NCBI RefSeq assembly: GCF_009498525.1
Contig: NZ_QSNT01000002.1
Span: 310,001-374,000, forward strand
From: Rhizobium sp. ICMP 5592
GTDB lineage: Bacteria > Pseudomonadota > Alphaproteobacteria > Rhizobiales > Rhizobiaceae
Length of the DNA: 64,000 nt
Direction: 5' to 3'
Positions 50,888 through 59,828 of the stretch are shown here, piece by piece. A model generated the notes under the pieces. The model was given only the letters and a program-made list of their open reading frames with translations, was not told the DNA's origin and ran no database searches. The position numbers and the translations under genes were made by a program. The first letter of the stretch is position 1, and every line of letters begins with the position of its first letter.

Positions 50888-51676
50888 TCAGTCGTTTTTC
50901 GATTGTGCCACGAAGTTTTCGATCACCTTCATAACCAGGGCGGGGTGTTCGCGATGCGGCGAATGCCCGGTATCCGGTAGAATATGGAATGATCCGCGCC
51001 CTCCGGCGATCCGGCGTGGATGCGCGAGGGAGCCGTATTCATCCCGGTCGCCATGAATGGCGAGCACCGGACAACGCAGCCTTTCTAGAGCCTCATCGAG
51101 ATTCCATCCGGCGAAACCTGGAGCAAGCCAGGTTTCGATCCATGCGCGCAACACCCAATCCCTCTTGGCGCCGTGATATCTGACAAGGCGGGCGAGAGCG
51201 TCGGCCGATGCGAATTCCTGTCGAGCAGCACGGATGCCTTTCAGGGTGTTTTCCTCCACAAACGCCTGAGCGGCGATGGTAATGACAGCATTACACCGCC
51301 GGGAAAACTTGGCTGCGGTCTCCACCGCCATGCCGCCACCCACGCTATGCCCGCAGGCTATGAATTCCCGGACGGACAATTGTTCGCACAGGAGGGGCAC
51401 AAAACGCTCGGATTCAACCGCAATGAAGTCTTGCCCCAGAAGGTCGGTTCGGGCGTCGGAACGGCCAAAGCCCAGTCGATCATAGGCGATCACGCGGCGC
51501 CCGAGAGAATGGGCTAGCAGTTGCGGGAAATCCTTCCAGAGCGCGACGCAGCCAAGGGAATCGTGAAACAGGATGACCGGCTGTCCAGCGTTCAGGGCGC
51601 CCGGTGTCCATGATTTGGCATAGAGATGCCCGGTGGGGCTCTCAATCCAGTGTTCCGCTTCAATGATCTCTGCCAT
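50888..51676 (-). CDS. Alpha/beta hydrolase
   Basis: A 262-residue esterase/hydrolase. The oxyanion strand is VILFHDSLGCVALWKDFP, RVIAYDRLGFGRSDAR follows, and the nucleophile elbow is ACGHSVGGGMAVE (Ser in GHSVGG). The acid is in AIHGDRDEYGSLAHP and the catalytic His in LPDTGHSPHREHP. All catalytic elements are intact. The start at 51676 is preferred to 51688. It lies tail-to-tail with the flavin reductase gene. The substrate is unknown. Confidence 0.9.
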   Translation of the reverse strand: MAEIIEAEHWIESPTGHLYAKSWTPGALNAGQPVILFHDSLGCVALWKDFPQLLAHSLGRRVIAYDRLGFGRSDARTDLLGQDFIAVESERFVPLLCEQLSVREFIACGHSVGGGMAVETAAKFSRRCNAVITIAAQAFVEENTLKGIRAARQEFASADALARLVRYHGAKRDWVLRAWIETWLAPGFAGWNLDEALERLRCPVLAIHGDRDEYGSLAHPRRIAGGRGSFHILPDTGHSPHREHPALVMKVIENFVAQSKND

Positions 51677-51702
51677 TTTCCATCGCACCTAAAGAATGAG
51701 TT

Positions 51703-52002
51703 TCACGCCAGCACATGCCGAAGGACGCCGGTCGAGGCGATTGCGATTATCACCGTGGGAAGCACGGGCAATCGGGTCGCCGCCACCATTGTGACCGCCA
51801 GGGCAATGAGATCGGCCGGGCGCCCGGTGACGAAGTCCGGTGCGATGATCGTGATCAGCACGCAGCCCGGTGCATTCTCCATGACGGTTCGCAAGCGGGG
51901 ACTGAGCGTCCGGTTGCGCAGGAAGACGTATCCGCTGATCCGGGTCAGATAGGTGACGGCCGCCATGCAGACGATAGTAATAACATATAGTGGATCAAGC
52001 AT
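51703..52002 (-). CDS. azlD: AzlD-family branched-chain amino acid exporter small subunit
   Basis: A 99-residue inner-membrane protein with three to four hydrophobic helices, beginning MLDPLYVITIVCMAAVTYLT and including RISGYVFLRNRTLSPRL, typical of AzlD. It is the partner of AzlC in branched-chain amino acid (or azaleucine) export. Its start overlaps the azlC 3' end by 8 bp, indicating coupled translation. Confidence 0.9.
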   Translation of the reverse strand: MLDPLYVITIVCMAAVTYLTRISGYVFLRNRTLSPRLRTVMENAPGCVLITIIAPDFVTGRPADLIALAVTMVAATRLPVLPTVIIAIASTGVLRHVLA

Positions 52003-52723
52003 CGGTGCGCGCCAGGAGATATGCGGAGAAGACGCCGGAAAGCGCTCCGGTGGGCACATACCAGGCACCGGGAATGACCAGATATGTGGTTGCCGCGACC
52101 AGCAAGCTCACCAGCCAGGGAAGCGCCGCCCTCGCGCTCTTCCACATCCCAGCCAGCATCACGAGGAAGACGGCAGGGAATGCCATGTCGAAGCCATATC
52201 GTGTGACATCGCCAAGAACAGGCCCCAGGGATGCGCCTATGGTCGTGAAGATGATCCAGCTAAAATAGAGGCCGAGGGCGACGCCGAAGAAATAGCCAAG
52301 GCTTAGGCCCGCGCCCGATTTCTTCGCGTCGGCCAGACCGATAGCCCAACTCTCGTCGCACATGAAGAACAAGGCCAGGAATGCCTGCTTCTTCGAGAGG
52401 TGACGAATAAATGGGGCAAGCGCCGCGCCCATCAGGAGATGGCGGCTGTTGACCAGGAAGGTGATCGCGACAATCAGGAGGATGTGCGGCGGAGACGTCC
52501 AAAGCTCGACAGCAGCAAATTCCGAGCCGCCGCCGAAGTTCAGCCCTGTCATCAGGGGCACCTCGACGACACTGAACCCCTTGGCGGCCGCCTGCGCGCC
52601 GAGCACCAGCGCGAAGGGCACGAAGCCCAGCATCACCGGTATCGAATCCCTCAGCCCTCGCCAACCCTCCGAACCTCGCTGGGACCGGAGGCCGGCATTA
52701 TTGGAAACGTAGTCCGTCACCAA
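51995..52723 (-). CDS. azlC: AzlC-family branched-chain amino acid exporter
   Basis: A 242-residue inner-membrane protein. It carries the AzlC signature GLRDSIPVMLGFVPFALVLG near the N-terminus and NSRHLLMGAALAPF with the conserved SRH. With AzlD it should export branched-chain amino acids. It is divergent from an Lrp/AsnC regulator, the usual controller, with a TTGGCA/TGCCAA dyad in the shared promoter region. Confidence 0.93.
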   Translation of the reverse strand: MVTDYVSNNAGLRSQRGSEGWRGLRDSIPVMLGFVPFALVLGAQAAAKGFSVVEVPLMTGLNFGGGSEFAAVELWTSPPHILLIVAITFLVNSRHLLMGAALAPFIRHLSKKQAFLALFFMCDESWAIGLADAKKSGAGLSLGYFFGVALGLYFSWIIFTTIGASLGPVLGDVTRYGFDMAFPAVFLVMLAGMWKSARAALPWLVSLLVAATTYLVIPGAWYVPTGALSGVFSAYLLARTDA

Positions 52724-52837
52724 CTAACCCTTTTCGTCTTGAAATACCGTCGCCGACAGGATCGGCGATGTTGGAGGCTCAAGATAGCTCGGCTCCTCCC
52801 GATTTTGGTTGCGTTTTGTGGTCGAAATCCTCAAAAT

Positions 52838-52854
52838 TTGGCATAGTGTGCCAA
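52838..52854. promoter_or_regulatory. Lrp-type operator dyad
   Basis: TTGGCA - TAGTG - TGCCAA, a perfect 6-bp-arm palindrome 30 bp before the Lrp-family start codon and about 115 bp before azlC. The position fits autoregulation and control of azlCD by the adjacent regulator. Confidence 0.6.
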
Positions 52855-52884
52855 GGATACTGAATTCTGTAGCGGAGAAATCCA

Positions 52885-53343
52885 ATGAAGCTTGACGCTC
52901 TCGATCGCGCGATACTCCGCGTCCTGCAGCAGGACAGCAAAATCCAGAATACCGAGCTGGCCGCAAAGGTGGGGTTGTCTCCATCCCCATGTCTGAGGCG
53001 GGTCAAGCTGCTGGAGGAGGCTGGCATCATCAAGCACTACGTCGCCATCCTCGACGCTGCAAAGCTCGACATGGGCTTTACCGTTTTCGTCCGCATATGG
53101 CTTTCCAGCCAGGACGAGGAAACGACGACGGCGTTCTATGAGGCGGCCGAGAAGCTGCCGCAGGTGGTTGAGTGCCACCTGATGGCCGGCGACTGCGATT
53201 TCCTTCTGCGGGTCGTGGCACCGGACCTTGAGGGATACCGGCGGTTCCAGATGGAGCATCTTGGTCGCATCAAGGGGGTCAGGAACATCAAGACCGAAAT
53301 TCCGATGCAGAAGATCAAGCAGTCGTGGCAGGTCCCGCTTTGA
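52885..53343 (+). CDS. Lrp/AsnC-family transcriptional regulator
   Basis: A 152-residue Lrp-like protein. The helix-turn-helix is LDRAILRVLQQDSKIQNTEL, then AAKVGLSPSPCLRRVKLLEEAG. The RAM ligand-binding domain shows VVECHLMAGDCDFLLRVVAPD. It probably senses an amino acid and induces the divergent azlCD exporter. GGAG precedes the ATG. It is convergent with the lpsL gene. Confidence 0.94.
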   Translation: MKLDALDRAILRVLQQDSKIQNTELAAKVGLSPSPCLRRVKLLEEAGIIKHYVAILDAAKLDMGFTVFVRIWLSSQDEETTTAFYEAAEKLPQVVECHLMAGDCDFLLRVVAPDLEGYRRFQMEHLGRIKGVRNIKTEIPMQKIKQSWQVPL

Positions 53344-53359
53344 ATGCCGCTCGAGGGGC

Positions 53360-54364
53360 TCAATAATTCTCCTGATACCACTCGACGAAGCGGCGCACGC
53401 CTTCGTCGACTTCGATCTGCGGCTTGAAGCCCGTCAGCGCCACCAGCAGGTCCGGCACGGCATAGGTGTTGTGCACGTCGCCGGGCTGCATTGGCAGCAT
53501 GTGGCGGATCGCCTTCTTGCCGAGCATCGCCTCGATGGTCTCGACGAAGGCCATCAGCCCGACTGGCTGGCCGCCGCCGATGTTGACGACGCGGAAGGGC
53601 GCATTTCTTGACAGTGTGTCGGCGATCGTATCCGAGACGACGCGGTTTTCTTCCGAGGGAATGACGCCGATCAGCTTGACGATGCCTTCGACGAGGTCGT
53701 CGATATAGGTGAAATCGCGGCTCATCTTGCCTTCGCCGTAGATCTCGATCGGGCGGTCGTTCCTGATGGCGTCGACGAACTTGAACAGCGCCATGTCCGG
53801 GCGGCCCCAAGGGCCGTAGACGGTGAAGAAGCGGAAGACGGTGGTCGGGATATGGAAGAGATGGGCGTAGCTATGCGCCATCAGTTCCATGCTCTTCTTC
53901 GTCGCCGCATAGATCGTCATCTGCTCGTCGGCCTTGTCGCTTTCGGCGAAAGGGATCTTCTCGTTGGCGCCGTAGACCGAGGAGGTGGAGGCGAGTAACA
54001 GATGTTTCGGCTGGATGCTTCTCGCCAGTTCCAGCACGTTGAACGAGCCGACAAGGTTGGAATCGACATAGGAACGTGGATTTTCCAGGCTGTAGCGCAC
54101 ACCGGCCTGGGCCGCGAAGTGGACGATGACGTCGGGTTCCGCCAGTTCCGCGGCATGATCGAGCGCCGCCTTGTCCTCCAGCATGCCGGTGACGGCCCTG
54201 AAGCCGTTGGAGCGGGCGAGGATAGCGGTGCGCTTTTCCTTGAGCTTGACGTCGTAATAGGGCGTCATGCCGTCGAAGCCGACGACGAAATGTCCCTCGT
54301 CGAGCAGCCGCTTGGCGAGATGAAAACCGATGAAGCCGGCGGTTCCGGTGATGAGATAGCGCAT
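53360..54364 (-). CDS. lpsL: UDP-glucuronate 4-epimerase (LpsL)
   Basis: A 334-residue extended-SDR epimerase. The N-terminus [20 protein letters not shown] holds the NAD motif. [15 protein letters not shown] is split by the family's catalytic Ser/Thr, and [15 protein letters not shown] carries Yxxx[15 protein letters not shown] is diagnostic of UDP-glucuronate epimerases. It makes UDP-galacturonate for lipopolysaccharide and K-antigen. It follows rkpK by 14 bp, reproducing the Sinorhizobium rkp-2 gene pair. Confidence 0.93.
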   Translation of the reverse strand: MRYLITGTAGFIGFHLAKRLLDEGHFVVGFDGMTPYYDVKLKEKRTAILARSNGFRAVTGMLEDKAALDHAAELAEPDVIVHFAAQAGVRYSLENPRSYVDSNLVGSFNVLELARSIQPKHLLLASTSSVYGANEKIPFAESDKADEQMTIYAATKKSMELMAHSYAHLFHIPTTVFRFFTVYGPWGRPDMALFKFVDAIRNDRPIEIYGEGKMSRDFTYIDDLVEGIVKLIGVIPSEENRVVSDTIADTLSRNAPFRVVNIGGGQPVGLMAFVETIEAMLGKKAIRHMLPMQPGDVHNTYAVPDLLVALTGFKPQIEVDEGVRRFVEWYQENY

Positions 54365-54378
54365 TCGTCGGCCCTTGC

Positions 54379-55701
54379 TTACAGTTCGGCCCCGTTCATG
54401 GGTCTGCCGATACTGGTATAGACAAAGCCGTGTTTTGTGACCTCGTCATGGCGATAGATGTTTCTGAGATCGACAAGGACGGGAGCATTCATGACGCTCT
54501 TCAGCCGGGCGAAATCGAGCGCGCGGAACTGGTTCCATTCCGTGACGATGACCAGGGCGTCGGCGCCGCGTGCCGCGCCGTAGGCGTCGTCCGCATAGGT
54601 AATATCGTTGATCAGCTGGCGGGCATTGTCCATGCCTTCGGGGTCGTAGCCGGTCACCGTGGCGCCGCCATCCTGCAGCGTCTGGATGACCGAGATCGCC
54701 GGGCTGTCGCGCATGTCGTCGGTGTTCGGCTTGAAGGTCAGGCCGAGCACGGCAACGGTCTTGCCCCTGATATCGCCGCCCATGGCCGCGATCACCTTGC
54801 GGCCCATGGCGCGCTTGCGATTGTCGTTGATCGAGATCGTCGTCTCGATCAGGCGCACGGGGCTGTCAAAATCCTGCGCGGTCTTGGCGAGCGCCAGAGT
54901 ATCCTTCGGGAAGCAGGAGCCGCCATAGCCCGGGCCGGCATGCAGGAACTTCGAGCCGATGCGGCCATCGAGGCCGATGCCGCGCGACACTTCCTGCACA
55001 TTGGCGCCGACCTTCTCGCAGAGATCGGCTATCTCGTTGATGAAGGTGATCTTCATGGCGAGGAAGGCGTTGGCGGCGTATTTGATCAGCTCGGAGGTGC
55101 GCCGTGCGGTAAAGAGCAGCGGCGCCTGGTTGAGATAGAGCGGCCGGTAGACTTCGGTCATGACGCCGCGAGCGCGATCGTCGTTGAGGCCGATGACGAT
55201 GCGGTCGGGACGCTTGAAGTCCTCGATGGCGGCACCCTCGCGCAAAAATTCCGGATTGGAGACGACGGCAACATCGGCATCCGGATTGGTTTCGCGGATG
55301 ATGCGCTCGACCTCGTCGCCGGTGCCGACTGGCACGGTCGACTTGGTGACGATGACGGTGAAGCCCTTGACATGCTCGGCGATCTCGCGGGCGGCGGCAT
55401 AGACATAGGAGAGATCGGCATGGCCGTCACCGCGGCGCGACGGCGTGCCTACAGCGATGAAGACGACGTCGCTGGCGGCAACGCTTGCTTCGACATCGGT
55501 CGAGAACGACAGGCGGCCGGCGCGGACATTGTCGGCGACGAGCTGTTCCAGGCCGGGCTCGAAGATCGGGATTTCACCTTTCAGCAGCGCCTCGATCTTG
55601 CCGACATCCTTGTCGACGCAAATGACGTTATGGCCAAAATCCGCGAAACAGACGCCAGACACAAGACCCACATAACCAGAACCGATCATCGTGATGTGCA
55701 T
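54379..55701 (-). CDS. rkpK: UDP-glucose 6-dehydrogenase (RkpK)
   Basis: A 440-residue NAD-dependent enzyme converting UDP-glucose to UDP-glucuronate. The N-terminal NAD motif is [20 protein letters not shown]. The catalytic Cys lies in [16 protein letters not shown] (about residue 260). The C-terminal UDP-binding domain includes [19 protein letters not shown] ribosome site AGAGGA precedes the ATG. With lpsL it forms the nucleotide-sugar supply pair for rhizobial surface polysaccharides. The 279-bp upstream region to 55980 has no gene. Confidence 0.96.
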   Translation of the reverse strand: MHITMIGSGYVGLVSGVCFADFGHNVICVDKDVGKIEALLKGEIPIFEPGLEQLVADNVRAGRLSFSTDVEASVAASDVVFIAVGTPSRRGDGHADLSYVYAAAREIAEHVKGFTVIVTKSTVPVGTGDEVERIIRETNPDADVAVVSNPEFLREGAAIEDFKRPDRIVIGLNDDRARGVMTEVYRPLYLNQAPLLFTARRTSELIKYAANAFLAMKITFINEIADLCEKVGANVQEVSRGIGLDGRIGSKFLHAGPGYGGSCFPKDTLALAKTAQDFDSPVRLIETTISINDNRKRAMGRKVIAAMGGDIRGKTVAVLGLTFKPNTDDMRDSPAISVIQTLQDGGATVTGYDPEGMDNARQLINDITYADDAYGAARGADALVIVTEWNQFRALDFARLKSVMNAPVLVDLRNIYRHDEVTKHGFVYTSIGRPMNGAEL

Positions 55702-55980
55702 GGAACTTCAATCCTCTTGCTTGCAGTGGGCTCAGCGCTGCGGCGCGTTCCCTTCATTGGCCGTCGCCTGCGCTTATACACAGGATCGCTGGGGACGCCT
55801 ATACGTTGCGATGCTTATCCAGGGCACTGCAATAGACGTGTCATAAAGACCATAAAGATAAAGGCAATGTGACACGCTTGGATCGCCGTGGTTCTAGCCA
55901 TCGAACGACTTGCCAGCCTTCGGCGGCGTGCTAGACATTCACGATAGAAGCATCTCCCACCGATCCGAAGGCAATTCCCC

Positions 55981-57279
55981 ATGACATTCGATCTCATCGT
56001 CCGCAACGCCAACCTTCCTGACGGCCGCAAGGGGCAGGATATTGCCATTGCCGGCGGTAGGATCGTGGCTGTCGAGCCTGGACTGACGGCGGAGGCGGGG
56101 CGGGTGATCGATGCCGGCGGCCATCTGGTGGCGCCTCCTTTCATCGATTGCCATTTTCACATGGACGCGACCCTGTCGCTCGGCCTGCCGCGGTTGAATA
56201 CCTCGGGGACGCTGCTCGAGGGCATTTCGCTCTGGGGGGAGCTGAAGCCGCTGTTGACGCATGAGGCGGTGGCGGAGCGGGCCTTGCGCTATTGCGATCT
56301 TGCGGTATCGCAGGGGCTTTTGGCTGTGCGGACCCATGTCGATATCTGCGACGACCGGCTGCTTGCCGTCGAGGCGCTGCTGGAAGTGAAGAAGCTGGTC
56401 GCGCCTTACCTCGACCTTCAGCTCGTCGCTTTCCCGCAGGACGGCTATTATCGTTCACCGACGGCGGCGCGGAACCTGGAACGTGCGCTTGATCTCGGCG
56501 TCGATATCGTCGGCGGTATTCCGCATTTCGAGCGGACGATGGAGGATGGCGCGCGTTCGGTGCGCGCGCTTTGCGAGATCGCCGAGAAGCGCGGCCTGAT
56601 GGTCGACATGCATTGCGATGAGACCGATGATCCGCTGTCGCGCCACATCGAGACGCTGGCGGCCGAAACGACACGGCTCGGTCTTCAGGGCAGGGTGGCC
56701 GGCTCGCATCTGACCTCGATGCATTCGATGGACAATTATTATGTCTCGAAGCTCCTGCCGTTGATTGCGGAAGCTGGAGTGCATGCGATTCCCAATCCGC
56801 TGATCAACATCGTATTGCAGGGCCGGCACGACACCTATCCGAAGCGGCGCGGTCTGACACGGGTCAAGGAGATGCGCGAATTCGGCATCAATATCGCCTT
56901 CGGCCAGGATTGCTGCATGGACCCCTGGTATTCGCTTGGCGGCGCCGACATGCTGGATGTCGCCCATATGGGGCTGCATGTTGGCCAATTGACGTCGCGC
57001 GAAGCCATGCGTTTCTGCTTCGACGCCGTCACCGCCAATCCGGCCAAGGTAATGGGGATCGATGGCTACGGGCTGGACGTCGGCTGCAATGGGGATCTCG
57101 TCGTGCTGCAGGCCCGGGATACGATCGAGGCTGTCCGGATGCGCGCCGGCCGCCTCTTCGTCGTCCGGCGTGGCAAGGTGATCAGCGAGACGCCGGCGCG
57201 TGTTGCGAAACTCGCGCTTGCGGGCAGGCCGGGATCGGTCGATCCGGCTGCTTATGCGCCTGATGCAGCCGAGGGCTGA
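55981..57279 (+). CDS. Cytosine-deaminase-family amidohydrolase (CodA-like)
   Basis: A 432-residue amidohydrolase of the cytosine deaminase type. Motifs: FIDCHFHMDATLSLG (HxH metal site), VDMHCDETDDPLSRH (His and general-base Glu), GSHLTSMHSM (fourth His) and FGQDCCMDPWYSLG. The latter corresponds to FGHDDVFDPWYPLG of E. coli CodA, with a Cys in place of the metal-binding Asp context; the preceding GQD may supply the Asp. It deaminates cytosine, isocytosine or a triazine-like ring. It is the second such enzyme in the window (compare 43896-45209), here without a transporter. Confidence 0.88.
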   Translation: MTFDLIVRNANLPDGRKGQDIAIAGGRIVAVEPGLTAEAGRVIDAGGHLVAPPFIDCHFHMDATLSLGLPRLNTSGTLLEGISLWGELKPLLTHEAVAERALRYCDLAVSQGLLAVRTHVDICDDRLLAVEALLEVKKLVAPYLDLQLVAFPQDGYYRSPTAARNLERALDLGVDIVGGIPHFERTMEDGARSVRALCEIAEKRGLMVDMHCDETDDPLSRHIETLAAETTRLGLQGRVAGSHLTSMHSMDNYYVSKLLPLIAEAGVHAIPNPLINIVLQGRHDTYPKRRGLTRVKEMREFGINIAFGQDCCMDPWYSLGGADMLDVAHMGLHVGQLTSREAMRFCFDAVTANPAKVMGIDGYGLDVGCNGDLVVLQARDTIEAVRMRAGRLFVVRRGKVISETPARVAKLALAGRPGSVDPAAYAPDAAEG

Positions 57280-57395
57280 AGCGGCCGGGCATGTCGCGTC
57301 GTGTTGCTTGTGATTGCCGTTGCATTGCACCATGATGGGCGGGGCGCAGCCGTTTCGACGGAAACGGTGCGGAATGGGCGATGTGGGGCCTTTGC

Positions 57396-58247
57396 ATGAA
57401 GTCGACTTTCGCCGTGCGTACAATGCGAGCCGGGGAATTGGAGCTTGCTCTCGAATGGGCTCGACAGGAGGGATGGAACCCCGGTGTCGACGATGCCCCG
57501 GCATTTTGGGAGGCGGATCCTTCCGGTTTCTTCGTCGGCGCGATCGGCGAGGTGCCGGTCGGCTGCATTTCCCTCGTGCGTTATGGCGAAAGCTTCGCCT
57601 TTCTCGGCCTCTACATGGTCCATCCGGAATTTCGCGGCAAGGGTTATGGCAAGGCGCTGTGGAACAAGGTCCTGGCCTTCGCGGGCAGCCGCACCGTCGG
57701 TCTTGACGGCGTTATCGCACAGCAAGAAAACTATCGTCGTCACGGCTTCGAGGCGGCCTATCGCACCCTGCGCTATGGCGGCGTCGCCAGAGTGCCGGAC
57801 ATAGGCAAGGCCGTCGAGGTCGTGCCGGTCACGCAGGGCAGGCTCGAGGCCCTGCTGCGCTACGACGCCGGCATTTTCCCAGGGCTGCGCTATTCCTTTC
57901 TCTCGGCTTGGTGCGGCGCACCTGAGAGACGCAAATCCTTCATGGTCGGCAGCGGCAGCCGGATTCGCGGCTATGGCACGATCCGGCGCTGTTTCGAGGG
58001 GTTCAAGGTTGGCCCGCTCTTTGCAAACAGCCCCGATGTCGCGGCGGCCTTGCTGTCCACGTTGCTGTCGGAGGCCAAGGGGAGGCCGGTGTATCTCGAC
58101 GTGCCCGTCGAAAATGCCGAGGCTATCGGGCTTGCCGAAGCCTGCGGGCTGTCGCCGGTGTTCGAAACGGCGCGGATGTATCGAGGTGCCGCCCCCGACA
58201 TGCCGCTCAATCGTATCTTCGCCGTCACCACGCTCGAACTCGGCTAA
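57396..58247 (+). CDS. GNAT-family N-acetyltransferase (two-domain)
   Basis: A 283-residue acetyltransferase. The N-terminal GNAT domain has the acetyl-CoA motif HPEFRGKGYGKALWNKVL (RGKGYG) and FLGLYMVHP. Residues ~130-283 form a second GNAT-like domain of the YitH/Acetyltransf_18 type, with GYGTIRRCFEGFKVGPLFAN and a C-terminal FAVTTLELG. The start at 57396 (MKSTFAVRTMRAGE) is preferred over an in-frame Met five codons earlier. The acceptor is unknown. It lies 116 bp after the deaminase-like gene. Confidence 0.88.
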   Translation: MKSTFAVRTMRAGELELALEWARQEGWNPGVDDAPAFWEADPSGFFVGAIGEVPVGCISLVRYGESFAFLGLYMVHPEFRGKGYGKALWNKVLAFAGSRTVGLDGVIAQQENYRRHGFEAAYRTLRYGGVARVPDIGKAVEVVPVTQGRLEALLRYDAGIFPGLRYSFLSAWCGAPERRKSFMVGSGSRIRGYGTIRRCFEGFKVGPLFANSPDVAAALLSTLLSEAKGRPVYLDVPVENAEAIGLAEACGLSPVFETARMYRGAAPDMPLNRIFAVTTLELG

Positions 58248-58471
58248 TTCTCGGTTTTTTACGTTTTTGCTCCCGAAATCGGGCAGATCCTGGAAGGGTT
58301 TGGCTTTCGCCGGCGCGTGCCGATAGGAAAAATCCTGTTGGAGGCGCTGATTCGTCACGTAAAAAGCCGAATCTCCTGAGACAACAGGGTCGCTTTCCGA
58401 AAAACAAAGCTTTATAGATGCGCGGGTTTGAGCAAGGCGCGTCTCTGCGCGCAGGAAGCGGGAATGGAGAA

Positions 58472-59767
58472 ATGACGAACGTAGTTGTGATCGGTTCGCA
58501 ATGGGGTGACGAAGGCAAGGGCAAGATTGTCGACTGGCTTTCGGAACGCGCCGATGTGATCGTGCGCTTTCAGGGTGGCCACAATGCCGGTCATACGCTG
58601 GTTGTCGATGGTGTCAGCTATAAGCTCGCGCTGCTGCCCTCCGGGCTCGTGCGCGGTAAGCTGAGCGTCATCGGAAATGGCGTCGTCGTCGATCCGCATC
58701 ATTTCGTCGCCGAAGTCGAGAAGCTGCGCGCCCAGGGCATCGCAGTTACCCCTGACGTGCTGCGCATTGCCGAAAACGCACCTCTGATCCTGTCGCTGCA
58801 CCGCGACCTCGACGCGCTTCGCGAAGATGCTGCCTCCAACAGCGGCACGAAGATCGGCACGACGCGCCGCGGCATTGGACCTGCCTATGAAGACAAGGTC
58901 GGCCGCCGCGCCATCCGCGTTATCGATCTCTCCGAGCCGGAAACGCTGCCCGCCAAGATCGACCGGCTGCTGACGCACCATAATGCGTTGCGTCGCGGCA
59001 TGGGTCTCAGCGAAATCTCCTTCAACGCGCTGCACGAGGAACTGACCTCCGTCGCAGAGCATATTCTTCCTTATATGGACCAGGTCTGGCGGCTGCTCGA
59101 CGAGCAGCGCAAGGCGGGCGCCCGTATCCTGTTCGAAGGCGCGCAGGGCGCGCTGCTCGATAACGATCATGGCACCTATCCCTTCGTGACCTCGTCCAAC
59201 ACGGTGGCAGGGCAGGCGGCAGCCGGCTCCGGTCTCGGGCCGACGTCGCTTGGCTACGTGCTCGGCATCACCAAGGCCTATACGACGCGCGTCGGCGAAG
59301 GGCCTTTCCCCTGCGAATTGCATGACGAGATCGGCAAGCATCTGTCGACGGTCGGCCGCGAAGTCGGTGTCAACACTGGCCGTCCGCGCCGTTGCGGCTG
59401 GTTCGATGCCGTGCTGGTTCGCCAGACCGTCAAGACCTCCGGCATTACCGGTATCGCGCTGACCAAGCTCGACGTGCTCGACGGTCTCGACGAGCTGAAG
59501 ATCTGCGTCGGCTACAGACTGGATGGCAAGGAAATCGACTACCTGCCGTCGAGCCAGGCGGCGCAAGCCCGTGTCGAGCCGATCTACATCACACTGGAAG
59601 GCTGGAAGGAATCGACCGTCGGTGCCCGCAAATGGGCCGATCTGCCGGCACAGGCGATCAAATATGTCCGGCAGGTGGAAGAGCTGATCGGTGCGCCGGT
59701 GGCGATGCTTTCGACCAGCCCTGAGCGCGAAGACACCATACTTGTGACTGATCCGTTTGAGGGCTAA
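58472..59767 (+). CDS. purA: Adenylosuccinate synthetase
   Basis: A 431-residue enzyme of AMP synthesis (IMP + Asp + GTP to adenylosuccinate). The P-loop is [19 protein letters not shown] with catalytic Asp and the GHNAGHT loop. IMP-binding residues lie in [18 protein letters not shown], and the C-terminal GTP/Asp region includes [14 protein letters not shown] and [15 protein letters not shown] precedes ATG 58472. Length and motifs are standard for alphaproteobacteria. The gene order purA - large membrane protein - rpoH (convergent) is a rhizobial core block. Confidence 0.97.
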   Translation: MTNVVVIGSQWGDEGKGKIVDWLSERADVIVRFQGGHNAGHTLVVDGVSYKLALLPSGLVRGKLSVIGNGVVVDPHHFVAEVEKLRAQGIAVTPDVLRIAENAPLILSLHRDLDALREDAASNSGTKIGTTRRGIGPAYEDKVGRRAIRVIDLSEPETLPAKIDRLLTHHNALRRGMGLSEISFNALHEELTSVAEHILPYMDQVWRLLDEQRKAGARILFEGAQGALLDNDHGTYPFVTSSNTVAGQAAAGSGLGPTSLGYVLGITKAYTTRVGEGPFPCELHDEIGKHLSTVGREVGVNTGRPRRCGWFDAVLVRQTVKTSGITGIALTKLDVLDGLDELKICVGYRLDGKEIDYLPSSQAAQARVEPIYITLEGWKESTVGARKWADLPAQAIKYVRQVEELIGAPVAMLSTSPEREDTILVTDPFEG

Positions 59768-59828
59768 GGTCACGAATTAATGACGAATCCCGGTCCGGCT
59801 GTGTGGCGGGCATCATGAGAAAGTACTG

